Shown here in pieces: positions 27,479-35,209 of a DNA stretch of 52,766 nucleotides. The stretch's first letter is position 1. Each line of letters opens with the position of its first letter. The stretch comes from Mongoliitalea lutea. GTDB taxonomy: Bacteria; Bacteroidota; Bacteroidia; Cytophagales; Cyclobacteriaceae. The notes beneath the pieces are model-generated. The model was given only the letters and a program-made list of their open reading frames with translations. It made no database searches and had not been told where the DNA came from. The stretch is from the NCBI RefSeq assembly GCF_014652135.1, contig NZ_BMYF01000008.1:1-52766 (forward strand). Reading direction: 5' to 3'. The translations under genes and the position numbers were made by a program.

Positions 27479-27516
27479 TGTAAAACTGAGTGTAAACAAA
27501 TGTAAATTATTGTAAA
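27479..27516. promoter_or_regulatory. Four phased TGTAAA boxes, probable response-regulator site
   Basis: TGTAAA occurs at 27479, 27491, 27501 and 27511, so the spacings are 12, 10 and 10 bases and all boxes face one side of the helix. OmpR/PhoB-family regulators bind such direct repeats head to tail. The site lies between the TlpA-like gene and the kinase gene, whose operon encodes an OmpR-family regulator, so it is the likely target of that regulator. Confidence 0.7.
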
Positions 27517-27555
27517 TATGATTCTCAATTGGTGTAGTACATTCTATCTTTATGC

Positions 27556-28950
27556 ATGAAATTTAAAAATCAGCTCTTACAAAAAGGTACAGCAGGCTTG
27601 GTTGTAGCACTTTTTATTCTGCAAGGGTTTTTATTATTCCAAAACCATCAAGCTACCAAAGAACAAGTTTTCCTTGAATTAGAGGTCTTAACTAAATCAA
27701 CAATAGCAGAGTTGGATACTATTCGTGTAGAACAGATCAACTCCAAATTTGAAAATGATATAATAAATTTAGGCGTTGTAAAACTTGACTCCGTCATTAC
27801 TGAAACTGGAAGAAAGTTGATAGTAAGGGATGCTAAAGAAAACTATAATTTAGTGGAGGTTCATTTTCCAAAAAACCCTAAAACCGATGAAAAAACAAAT
27901 CTAGAGCTGCTTTTAATGAAAAATAAAGAAATGCTTTTGGAAGGTTCTATCATGTATTGGCAAGAAACCTTAGGGGAGAAGATGAATGAATACATGAAAG
28001 AACCATGGAACTTACAAGAAGTTGATTCGGCATTGGTAACCAAATTAACGGGACGATTTTCCAAGTTGAGTGTGGGTTTGGTGGAAAATGACACTAATAG
28101 AGTTTGGGGAAAAACGATGGACCAAATAATCAATAAAAGATTTCGATTGAATCAAAGTCTAACAGTTGGAGTAAATGGACTCGCATTAGAAGCATTTTCA
28201 CGGATGAAGTTCTTTGTATTTATGTCTTTATTGGTATTTGTATTGCTCATTTTGAGTTTCTATTTGATTATTAGATCATGGTCCAATGAACTACAAGTCA
28301 TCAAGCTAAAAGAAGAGCAATTAGATCATTTAGCCCATGAAATATTGACACCATTAAGTATCATTAGTATCGCGCTTGACAGGATTAAGGTCAAATCTGA
28401 GGGCCAAATTGATTTAAATAAGTACCTAAGAATTGCAAAATCAGAAATTAAGAGAATGGATATTTTAAGCCGAAATATTCTTTTCAAAGGCTTAGGAGGA
28501 CAAGCTATAACAATAAATCTTTTAGAGTTTTTAAATCAATACAAAGACCTACAATGGGAAGGACTTGAAATCAAAAGTGATTTCCTCCTACAATCTAACT
28601 ATTTCATAAAAATGAACAAAGATAGTTTGGAACTTGTGATTTATTCTCTTTTAGACAACGCAGTCAAATATGCTGAAAAGATCCCAGTTACTGTTGAATT
28701 CAAAATTCGGGAGACTCCTGAGCACATTTTTCTAACAATACATGATAATGGCGTAGGAATAAAAGATGAAGATAAATCTAAGGTATTTCAAAAATACTAC
28801 AGATCAGAAAGAGCCAAGTTAAATGGTAAAAGGGGTTTTGGATTAGGTTTATACCATGTATCAAGAATATTAAAAGAAACTAATGCTGAAATTTCAATGA
28901 AAAATGTTCCTGTAGGAGCAGCTTTTGAAATAAAATTCAATAGGGCATGA
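27556..28950 (+). CDS. Sensor histidine kinase
   Basis: This 464-residue kinase has TM1 at about 12-28, an extracytoplasmic sensor region of about 185 residues, and TM2 at about 218-239. The HisKA domain carries the phospho-acceptor His261 in DHLAHEILTPL. The HATPase domain has the N box LLDNAVKYAE, the G1 box DNGVGIKDED and the G2 box GFGLGLYHVSRIL. The sensor region is helical and not a recognised fold. The gene overlaps the response regulator by 4 bases (ATGA). TATCTTTA ends 3 bases before the ATG, so the message may be nearly leaderless. Confidence 0.93.
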   Translation: MKFKNQLLQKGTAGLVVALFILQGFLLFQNHQATKEQVFLELEVLTKSTIAELDTIRVEQINSKFENDIINLGVVKLDSVITETGRKLIVRDAKENYNLVEVHFPKNPKTDEKTNLELLLMKNKEMLLEGSIMYWQETLGEKMNEYMKEPWNLQEVDSALVTKLTGRFSKLSVGLVENDTNRVWGKTMDQIINKRFRLNQSLTVGVNGLALEAFSRMKFFVFMSLLVFVLLILSFYLIIRSWSNELQVIKLKEEQLDHLAHEILTPLSIISIALDRIKVKSEGQIDLNKYLRIAKSEIKRMDILSRNILFKGLGGQAITINLLEFLNQYKDLQWEGLEIKSDFLLQSNYFIKMNKDSLELVIYSLLDNAVKYAEKIPVTVEFKIRETPEHIFLTIHDNGVGIKDEDKSKVFQKYYRSERAKLNGKRGFGLGLYHVSRILKETNAEISMKNVPVGAAFEIKFNRA

Positions 28951-29630
28951 GAAAAATTGACATTCTATTGGTTGAAGATGAAAAAGCGTTGGCTTTCTTG
29001 GTTAAAGAAAGTCTAGAAGAAAAGGGATTTGAGGTTTTACATGCACATGATGGACAAGAAGCACTAGATTTATTTTATCAGCATGAATTTTATTTAATCC
29101 TATTAGATATAGCCATGCCAAAAGTAAATGGGTTGAAAGTCCTATCAATCATCAGGTCAACCCATCCCGAAATACCAATTTTAATGCTCACTGCAAGAGT
29201 TAAATCTGAAGATGCTGTTAAAGCATTAACCTTAGGTGCCAATGACTATATACGAAAACCATTCAACTTTGAAGAGCTCCTCGCCCGGATCAACAGAAAC
29301 CTAAAAACCCACCGTCAAACAAATGAAACTTCAAATAAACTTACATTTTCTTCATTCACATTGGATAAAACTAATTTTACGCTTATCCATAAAAGTGGTG
29401 TACAAAAATTAACCTACAAAGAGGTGGAACTATTAGCGTTCTTTATCATCAATATCAACAACGTGATAGAGAAAGAGATGTTCTTTTATCAAGTATGGGG
29501 AAATGATGAACTTTTTGTTTCTAGGACTTTAGATGTATTTGTTTCAAGACTCCGAAAATACTTAAAAGTTGAACCCTCAATCGAAATACAGAATATCAGA
29601 GGGATTGGGTATAGGATGGTGGTTAATTAA
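28947..29630 (+). CDS. OmpR/PhoB-family response regulator
   Basis: This 227-residue protein has a receiver domain with the acidic pair Glu10/Asp11, the phospho-acceptor Asp54 in LLDIAMP and Lys104 in YIRKPF. A C-terminal winged helix (about 130-227) contains the recognition region SRTLDVFVSRLRKYL and ends in IRGIGYRMVV. It pairs with the upstream kinase through a 4-base overlap and probably binds the TGTAAA boxes at 27479-27516. Confidence 0.95.
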   Translation: MRKIDILLVEDEKALAFLVKESLEEKGFEVLHAHDGQEALDLFYQHEFYLILLDIAMPKVNGLKVLSIIRSTHPEIPILMLTARVKSEDAVKALTLGANDYIRKPFNFEELLARINRNLKTHRQTNETSNKLTFSSFTLDKTNFTLIHKSGVQKLTYKEVELLAFFIININNVIEKEMFFYQVWGNDELFVSRTLDVFVSRLRKYLKVEPSIEIQNIRGIGYRMVVN

Positions 29631-29810
29631 AAGATCAGAAGAGATAGCTTGTGCCCGCCAAACATGCTGCACAACCTCTCATGTTGGCCTGTCTATTCTT
29701 TATTGTTGTTTATTTATCAAGATGATGATAAAGAACCCCGCTTCATCTGTGATCGCCATCGATACTGCAAATCTCCTTTGAGAAGATTTTCGATTAGGTT
29801 GGTGAATATG

Positions 29811-29912
29811 TCATCCCTTCATCTTATCCGGAGCCTGCCTTGTTTCAAAAAAATCTGTAATGTACACGAAGTCAAGGCTTTCAAAAGATTGGTGAGTATA
29901 AATTACTCTCAT
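29811..29912 (-). pseudogene. RelE/ParE-type toxin remnant with internal deletion
   Basis: A 33-codon frame starts in the ATGA overlap with the antitoxin stop. Its first part, MRVIYTHQSFESL, looks like the N-terminus of a ParE/RelE toxin. Its second part, VYITDFFETRQAPDKMKG, looks like the usual C-terminus of the same family. The 60 or so residues that normally lie between are missing, in frame. The product cannot fold as a toxin. The assignment rests on family knowledge, not on a search. Confidence 0.6.
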
Positions 29913-30136
29913 AGACCCAATCTCTTATCCAGCCTTTTCTCGAATTCTTCCCTTGTATAAACCCTACCTGATAAAATATCCTCTTCAGCTTTTAAAGCTC
30001 TTAAGGTGAGTTTTTCTTTAAGTATCGGATCCAAACTGGACTTAACTAGCAAGGTCTTAATTGCCTCTAAAATATGAAGGTCTTTTTCCTTCTCTATCAG
30101 CATCCTTAATTCCTGTTTTATGTCTGTTGCTTTCAT
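29909..30136 (-). CDS. Antitoxin-like protein of a type II pair
   Basis: This small helical acidic/basic protein has about 75 residues from the ATG at 30136 (MKATDIKQELRMLIEKEKD), with the C-terminal segment AEEDILSGRVYTREEFEKRL. This last part resembles Bacteroidota antitoxins in which a DNA-binding helix pair is followed by a toxin-covering tail. I prefer the ATG at 30136 over the one at 30157 because the earlier codons overlap a promoter-like TATCTTTA. Its stop overlaps the toxin start by 4 bases. The toxin is deleted, so this is now an orphan antitoxin. Confidence 0.65.
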   Translation of the reverse strand: MKATDIKQELRMLIEKEKDLHILEAIKTLLVKSSLDPILKEKLTLRALKAEEDILSGRVYTREEFEKRLDKRLGL

Positions 30137-30144
30137 AGTAATCA

Positions 30145-30152
30145 TAAAGATA
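30145..30152 (-). promoter_or_regulatory. Promoter-like element of the antitoxin gene
   Basis: TATCTTTA on the minus strand is one base from TAnnTTTG and ends 8 bases before the ATG at 30136, giving a very short leader. No clear -33 element is seen. Confidence 0.35.
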
Positions 30153-30173
30153 AACATTTTTTCATTTAAAAAG

Positions 30174-30193
30174 ACTCACCGAGGACTCACCTC
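30174..30193 (+). repeat. ACTCACCGA..ACTCACCTC repeat, copy 1
   Basis: This 20-base element has a partner at 30475-30495 that differs by a short central change (AGG versus AATC). Within each copy ACTCACC is itself repeated. Confidence 0.6.
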
Positions 30194-30229
30194 AATTTTG
30201 GGAAAAATTGAAGACTTTGGCTAAAAGTC

Positions 30230-30264
30230 AAAAAGACCTGCATTCGCTGAGTGCAGGTCTTTTT
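30230..30264. terminator. Bidirectional terminator hairpin
   Basis: AAAAAGACCTGCA (30230-30242) and TGCAGGTCTTTTT (30252-30264) form a perfect 13-bp stem with a 9-base loop. Both strands end in a T-run. On either strand the gene it serves is not obvious; it may insulate the two-component operon from the ECF region. Confidence 0.85.
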
Positions 30265-30344
30265 GATTGATATTCTGTAAACTTAATAAGAAAAACCGCT
30301 TTTAAATGATCTAGAAGGCTTTTTCACTTGTAGAACATTTTTGA

Positions 30345-30393
30345 CAACGGTTTCAAAAACTTAATTTTGACGGTTTTTGAAACCGTTGTTTTT
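30345..30393 (+). terminator. Long perfect hairpin with T-run
   Basis: CAACGGTTTCAAAAA (30345-30359) and TTTTTGAAACCGTTG (30374-30388) are perfectly complementary over 15 bp with a 14-base loop, then TTTTT. It has the form of a plus-strand terminator, but its size and symmetry would also suit the end structure of a small element. Confidence 0.7.
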
Positions 30394-30474
30394 CTACTTG
30401 GCAGAGAGGAAGGGAAAAGAACACCTACCCATAACCTCTCATTATCAATATTTTACAATTTTTATCAGTTTGAA

Positions 30475-30495
30475 ACTCACCGAATCACTCACCTC
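30475..30495 (+). repeat. ACTCACCGA..ACTCACCTC repeat, copy 2
   Basis: This is the partner of 30174-30193 in the same orientation, about 300 bases away. The two copies flank both hairpins, so they could be the ends of a deleted or compact element. Confidence 0.6.
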
Positions 30496-30834
30496 GTAAA
30501 ACACACCATATTTTACAGATACCTAAAACTACTTGGAATTTCAAACCATCTTTCAAAAATCTATTTCCGATATTAACTTACCAAAAAACAGACGCCCTTA
30601 ATCCAAGCAAACGGGGAATAAAAACAGGAACAGGTTTGAAAATACTACCCTTCAAATAAACATATCTGTTTAGGGTGGAGATTTTTTAAACTGCCGAAGG
30701 GTATTCTTGTTTTGACTTTAGGGTTGCTTGTGGGTAATTTGCTTAACTTTGCGATATGTTTGATGGGGCCTAAAACAGATTGCCTCTTTAAAACATTAAA
30801 GTGTCATAGTACTATTTCTTAATACTTATCCCTG

Positions 30835-32208
30835 CTACTTCCCAAAGAAATAATTCAACCCAACACCTATTTCCATGCCATGGACTCTATTTTGTAAAAG
30901 GCCTGTACCAGATGTAGGAAGCCAATAATGTGACCGTAGATACATGCCCATCCGCTGAGAGAGTAAATAGTTAGTACCTATTCCAATCTTGAGATGACTA
31001 ATTCCAAATTGATTTTTTTGAAGAGTTTCGAACTGATCATCAATCCCTAAACGTTCCTCAAATTCATATTGAAATTCCTGTTTGCGAAGCAAATTGCCGA
31101 CCACCGCAATACTACTTTCAAAACTAAATCCACTGTAGTATAAGCTCCTCCAACGCAACTCAAGAGGGAAAAACCATTGATGATTAGTGACATAAATTTC
31201 ATCTATAATGGAAATATCTGAAGGCCTGCCAGGCAATTGAGCCAAAATAGCTTGGGGATAGCTAGGAATGTCATCATCATCAATTTCTCCCTTCATAGAG
31301 TTTCGAATTGCTCCTGCATAGATCCCCCAACCACTCTCCCATTCCAACCCCAATTGAATGCTTTGGGTACTTGATACATAATAGTCAATATTTCTACTCA
31401 CAGGCACTAGTAAAGACAAACCTGCTTCTACATTAAAAAAAGGTTTTTGCTTAGATTCATCATAACTATTGGTAAGATTACTGGTATCTCCTATGACCAA
31501 TTCTTTTTCCAGCTTCATGACAAAGTTTTCTTCGGGAGCAACAGAGGGAGCAGCAAGGATAGTTGAAGACCTTACATTTGGGTAACCATTTTGAATAACA
31601 GCAGTCGAATCTTTGGAAATTATACTCGAAGAACTTCCCTTTTCACCAGCAACTTCATTAACTTTCACATCCTTACTATCTGCTTCATTGGTTAAGGACT
31701 TCTGACTGGAAACTGTTGGTATTCTAGTAGGTAGAGTTGAATCGCTACTTTTTAAAGAATCGTAATCCAAATCTTTTTGAACTGACTCTTTAGCTTCTTG
31801 AACTTGAATAGTTGCTAATGCACTAGTTAGGTTATCGCTAGCTTCTTCCTGCAGGACTACTTGCCGAGATTCTTGGCTGACAACAACGGTCCTGTAAACA
31901 TATAAGGTATCGATGATGTAAACAGTATTGCGCAGAACTACTGTGTCTATTTTGTTTTCACTCAAAAGGATAGAATCATTGGAATAGTTAGAATCACTCT
32001 GCTTTTTGGTAGGAAACAACAACCAGGCTAGCATAAAAAGTAATGTGCTGTAGGCATAAGGCATAAACCAACGTCTCCACCATGGAACTGTTGGCACTGT
32101 TGCGTCAAGCATCGGTGCAAAAGCAGCCCAGGCATCTTCTGTATACGGGGTATGGACTTCCTCAAGCTTTTGCTTGATTTTTTTTTCAAAGTTGTTATCT
32201 CTGTCCAT
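30835..32208 (-). CDS. Membrane-anchored probable anti-sigma protein with C-terminal beta-barrel
   Basis: This 457-residue protein starts with a charged cytoplasmic segment of about 45 residues (KKIKQKLEEVHTPYTEDAW), then one membrane helix (about 50-65, AYSTLLFMLAWLLF). A Ser/Thr/Glu-rich periplasmic linker (70-250) is followed by a region of about eight amphipathic strands ending GVGLNYFFGK, like a small outer-membrane barrel. It overlaps the ECF sigma gene by 14 bases, the usual place for an anti-sigma factor. The combination would let one chain span inner and outer membranes. That topology is inferred, and no specific anti-sigma domain is recognised. Confidence 0.7.
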   Translation of the reverse strand: MDRDNNFEKKIKQKLEEVHTPYTEDAWAAFAPMLDATVPTVPWWRRWFMPYAYSTLLFMLAWLLFPTKKQSDSNYSNDSILLSENKIDTVVLRNTVYIIDTLYVYRTVVVSQESRQVVLQEEASDNLTSALATIQVQEAKESVQKDLDYDSLKSSDSTLPTRIPTVSSQKSLTNEADSKDVKVNEVAGEKGSSSSIISKDSTAVIQNGYPNVRSSTILAAPSVAPEENFVMKLEKELVIGDTSNLTNSYDESKQKPFFNVEAGLSLLVPVSRNIDYYVSSTQSIQLGLEWESGWGIYAGAIRNSMKGEIDDDDIPSYPQAILAQLPGRPSDISIIDEIYVTNHQWFFPLELRWRSLYYSGFSFESSIAVVGNLLRKQEFQYEFEERLGIDDQFETLQKNQFGISHLKIGIGTNYLLSQRMGMYLRSHYWLPTSGTGLLQNRVHGMEIGVGLNYFFGK

Positions 32209-32773
32209 GTTGATTCGTGTTTTTCTGTGATAATCCAGCCAGAGCCTGCTGTAGCTTTGCTCGGGCCTTTGCGTAATTTGATTTAGATGTTCCTTCAGAA
32301 ATACCTAATTGTTCTGCAATTTCCTTGTGTGTATATTCTTCTACTGCGTACAAAGAGAACACTATCCGGTAAGCTGGAGGCAGCTGCTGGACCAAGCGCA
32401 GTAATTCTTCAACACTCAACTCATCAATTACATTAGTTTGATAAGCATCTGTAAATTCTCTCCCGTCAATATCCTGAAAACGCTGTTCATAAGCTTTAAC
32501 TTTTCGGAAATGGTCAATAGCAGTGTTGACCATAACTCTACGCACCCAGCCTCCAAAACTGAATTCAGGATTATAGGTGTGTAATTGTTGAAAAACCTTC
32601 AACATTCCTTCATTGACCAAAGACTTGGCTTCTTCCAAATTAGATGCATAGCGACGACTCACATTCATCGCCAATGAATAGCAGGTAGAAAAAAGTTTCT
32701 GTTGCGCTTTCCTATCATGGGAAAGGCACTGTCGGATGACTTCTTGAAGTTCAGAGGAATTTGGAAGATTCAT
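32195..32773 (-). CDS. ECF-type RNA polymerase sigma factor
   Basis: This 192-residue protein has region 2 (NEGMLKVFQQLHTYNPEF, then GWVRRVMVNTAIDHFRK) that reads the -10 element. Region 4 (LPPAYRIVFSLYAVEEY and HKEIAEQLGISEGTSKS) reads the -35 element. The 14-base overlap with the following gene links it to the barrel-fusion protein. Its own upstream region carries a GGCAACC-17-CGTCAT promoter matching the one of the divergent gene at 32936, which indicates autoregulation. The -10 element is only 9 bases before the ATG, so the message is almost leaderless. Confidence 0.94.
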   Translation of the reverse strand: MNLPNSSELQEVIRQCLSHDRKAQQKLFSTCYSLAMNVSRRYASNLEEAKSLVNEGMLKVFQQLHTYNPEFSFGGWVRRVMVNTAIDHFRKVKAYEQRFQDIDGREFTDAYQTNVIDELSVEELLRLVQQLPPAYRIVFSLYAVEEYTHKEIAEQLGISEGTSKSNYAKARAKLQQALAGLSQKNTNQHGQR

Positions 32774-32782
32774 TGCGACAGT

Positions 32783-32812
32783 ATGACGAAGTGAGTATTG
32801 AACATGGTTGCC
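32783..32812 (-). promoter_or_regulatory. ECF-type promoter of the sigma gene
   Basis: On the minus strand GGCAACC (complement of 32806-32812) and CGTCAT (complement of 32783-32788) are separated by 17 bases. The -35 block and the following bases (GGCAACCATGTTCAA) match the divergent promoter at 32875 at all but one position. Confidence 0.75.
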
Positions 32813-32874
32813 TTGAATTACTATTTTTTTCTAAAGAGGCATAATAAAAAAAATTACTTTTTTTCATTTTCACA

Positions 32875-32904
32875 GGCAACCATTTTCAAAGTTGAGAGCG
32901 TAAT
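32875..32904 (+). promoter_or_regulatory. ECF-type promoter of the divergent outer-membrane gene
   Basis: GGCAACC (32875-32881), a 17-base spacer and CGTAAT (32899-32904). The -35 block continues GGCAACCATTTTCAA, almost identical to the sigma-gene promoter. The predicted start point leaves a leader of about 25 bases before the ATG at 32936. Confidence 0.75.
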
Positions 32905-32935
32905 CCCATCAAATTAAACCAAAACTTTCACAACG

Positions 32936-33568
32936 ATGAAAAAATTACTGCTATCATTTGCCTTCATATTTCCAGTTACATTCCTAGGTTTTGCGCAGGA
33001 CAAACAAGAAACCCTCTTCAATTCTACCGTTGGTATTTCAAATATTGGCCTTATGGTCGAGCCTGGATTCCAAGTTACTCAACTTGCGGGAGAAACTGCT
33101 GGATTCTTTCAATTTAGAGGAGGAATTGTTCTGAATGATAAATTCACATTCGGTGGGTTTTATGGGCAATTATTGAATGACGTAAGGCCTGCCTCTTTTG
33201 GTACAACCTTACCTCCTAGAGCACATCTAGATTCTTGGAATGCCGGTGGTTTTGTGGAATACACCCTATACTCGAACAAATTAGTGCATTTTTCTTTTCC
33301 TTTAGCTGTAGGAATAAAAGAAGTAGAAATTGACAATGAAGGCCGTGGATTTGACTTTGACGAAACCAAGACACTATTTTTCGAACCACGTGCATTACTT
33401 GAGATTAACCTGCACCGATTTGCCCGCTTAAACGCTGGTATTGGCTACAGAATCATGGGTAGTACCATTGAAAATGCAGTAGGCGTACCAGATGTTGGTA
33501 ATGCACTTACCTTTCAAATAGGATTAAAAATGGGTGTTTTTTCTTTTAGTCAGCTGAAAAAGAACTAA
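32936..33568 (+). CDS. Outer-membrane beta-barrel protein, probable ECF target
   Basis: This 210-residue protein has a signal peptide (FAFIFPVTFLGFAQD, cleavage near residue 20). Alternating strands follow throughout (QFRGGIVLNDKFTFGGFYGQLL; LTFQIGLKMGVFSF at the end). The ligand and exact family are unknown. A promoter with the same bipartite motif as the sigma gene lies 32 bases upstream, so it is likely to be a direct target of the ECF factor. A lipoprotein gene follows after 65 bases. Confidence 0.8.
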   Translation: MKKLLLSFAFIFPVTFLGFAQDKQETLFNSTVGISNIGLMVEPGFQVTQLAGETAGFFQFRGGIVLNDKFTFGGFYGQLLNDVRPASFGTTLPPRAHLDSWNAGGFVEYTLYSNKLVHFSFPLAVGIKEVEIDNEGRGFDFDETKTLFFEPRALLEINLHRFARLNAGIGYRIMGSTIENAVGVPDVGNALTFQIGLKMGVFSFSQLKKN

Positions 33569-33633
33569 CTATAAATACATACCAGAATCTTTAAAAACAT
33601 TTAATCAATTAATATAACTAAACCAATTTACTC

Positions 33634-34116
33634 ATGAAACGAATCACAATTTTTTATCTCATGACATTGCTTTTGTCGGCATGCTCACTTACAGAGGACA
33701 ACAATCCGCAGACTCTCAAAGAAACCAATCCACAGCTGAACGAAAACAGCAATGATCAAAATCCTAATAACTCCAATCCTCCAGCCAATAACAGTGATGA
33801 TCTTAGAAGTATCTTGACTAACGCTTCTAATGTGAGAATTATCAGCTTCATTGAAGACAGTAAAGATAAAACAGCTCAGTTTTCCAGCTATCGTTTTTCT
33901 TTCAATACTGATGGAACTGTTGTAGCAAGTCTAAATGATTATAGAGTGAATGGGACTTTTCGGGTTTTTAGAGATGATGGAAGAATTGAGCTAGAAATGA
34001 ACTTTCCTGCTAATTCTGCGCTGCAAGAATTGGACGATGATTGGTACTTTATCTCCCGCACATCCAATACACTTACATTTGAAGATAGTGGAGATAGAAT
34101 TGTCTTTGAATTTTAA
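33634..34116 (+). CDS. Small lipoprotein
   Basis: This 160-residue lipoprotein has lipobox LLLSAC (Cys17). An Asn/Pro-rich low-complexity linker follows (about 22-55), then a domain of about 100 residues with strands such as YRFSFNTDGTVVASL and DDWYFISRTSNTLTFE, which looks like a small lipocalin-like or calycin-type fold. I do not recognise a precise family. It probably shares the transcript of the barrel gene upstream. Confidence 0.75.
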   Translation: MKRITIFYLMTLLLSACSLTEDNNPQTLKETNPQLNENSNDQNPNNSNPPANNSDDLRSILTNASNVRIISFIEDSKDKTAQFSSYRFSFNTDGTVVASLNDYRVNGTFRVFRDDGRIELEMNFPANSALQELDDDWYFISRTSNTLTFEDSGDRIVFEF

Positions 34117-34192
34117 ATAATCTGATTAATCGCATTTATTCCAGTAGCTACACAAGTGATCATATTCAATAGATTTACAAGCATCTGTTGAT

Positions 34193-34226
34193 TGTAAATC
34201 GTTGACTGTGGTCGATTATCCTCAAT
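34193..34226 (+). repeat. 34-base intergenic repeat, copy 2
   Basis: This is the partner of 17036-17069 (29 of 34 identical), in the same orientation. It lies between the lipoprotein gene and the IS remnant. Confidence 0.7.
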
Positions 34227-34349
34227 GGCATCAGTCGCCAAATAAATATATAATGACAGTTTCCCTAAATTCTCCGGGAGAAGATGTAACAATTGCTATT
34301 TGTGACCATTCAATGTATCAAAATTAGGTCAAAATAAACAGTTTTGACC

Positions 34350-35209
34350 ATGAATTTTGTAAACTTCATCAATCACTTTCCAGAAGAATCGTCTTGTATT
34401 GAATTCATTAAGAATCAAAGGCTTCAGCAAGGAGTAATCTGTAAAAGGTGTACCTGTAACAAGCATTATTGGCTTGAAAACAAGAAATCTTTCCAGTGCT
34501 CTGCCTGTAGTTTCCGAAGAGCTATCAAGAGCGGAACTGTGATGGAGAACAGCAATCTCCCAATTCACAAATGAATGCTTGCTATAACCTTCATCTCAGC
34601 CTCCAAGAAGGATTCAGTGCAGCAGAGCTACAGAGCCAACTTGGTTTAAAGCGATATGAACCTGTCTTTAGGATGTACCATAAAATCAGGGTAGTAATGG
34701 AAAAAGGGGATAATATTTACAGACTTGAAGATATGGTTGAGTATGATGAAGCCATTGGTTGATAGGCGATCTATAATAGAACCAAGGCCAAACTTAAACG
34801 AGAAAGGGGAAGCCAGAAACGGTCAAAAGTGGCTGTTATGGCTGAATAAACTGTGCTAGAGGATCCCTACTCGGGTAAACTTGACAAGAGCTATAGATAT
34901 TTTAAGATGAAGAAGATAAAGAACTTGGAGGCTAAAACATCATAATTTTTAATCGAGGAATTCATTGATGATAATACTGTACTTCAAACAGATTAGAGTT
35001 CCACCTTCTCAGATTTGAGTGATTGTATTGATGTTCATGTCAGAGAAATCTCTGGAGGCAATGAAGGCAATTTCAACCATAAAAGGGTTCATATTGCTAT
35101 CAGTAGCTTATGTAAATACTTACAAACATACCAAATGATATTAGAAAGGATGATACGGAACTATCTTGATGAAACCGGTTGGAAGCTCAATAGAAGACAT
35201 TTCGATTAA
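34350..35209 (+). pseudogene. Degenerate ISXO2/IS1595-type transposase
   Basis: The N-terminus (MNFVNFINHFPEE) and a zinc-ribbon with CKRC and CSAC pairs identify the IS1595 group. The frame ends at TGA 34572-34574, where a Trp codon is expected (LPIHK-W-MLAIT). It shifts soon after to a second frame (FSAAELQSQLGLKRY, VEYDEAI), then to others (LEDPYSGKLDKSYRYFK; HVREISGGNEGNFNHKRVHIAISSLCKYL). There are at least one nonsense change, two frameshifts and further stops. It cannot transpose. No inverted repeats were identified. Confidence 0.85.

Larger units (their letters stand above)
30158..30834. other. Gene-free region with hairpins and a repeated motif
   Basis: There are 677 bases without a gene I believe. 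It holds the bidirectional hairpin at 30230, the larger hairpin at 30345, and two copies of an ACTCACCGA..ACTCACCTC motif. TAACTTTG at 30753-30760 looks like a plus-strand -7 element, but only a 5-codon frame follows it. The whole stretch reads as an old insertion or deletion scar. Confidence 0.5.

Noticed and set aside
29649-29690. Imperfect GCCAAACATG/CATGTTGGC hairpin after the response regulator
   Set aside because: The stem has a bulge and no T-run follows on either strand, so a terminator call is not supported.
29649-29960. 103-codon plus-strand frame after the response regulator
   Set aside because: It runs antisense through the toxin remnant and antitoxin end, and its sequence has no membrane, signal or domain pattern.
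30367-30576. 69-codon plus-strand frame
   Set aside because: Its start lies inside the 15-bp hairpin at 30345-30393, and the composition is not protein-like beyond chance; I treat the region as non-coding.
35015-35209. Separate 64-codon gene
   Set aside because: Its content (NHKRVHIAISSL) continues the ISXO2-type transposase in another frame, so it is part of the pseudogene.
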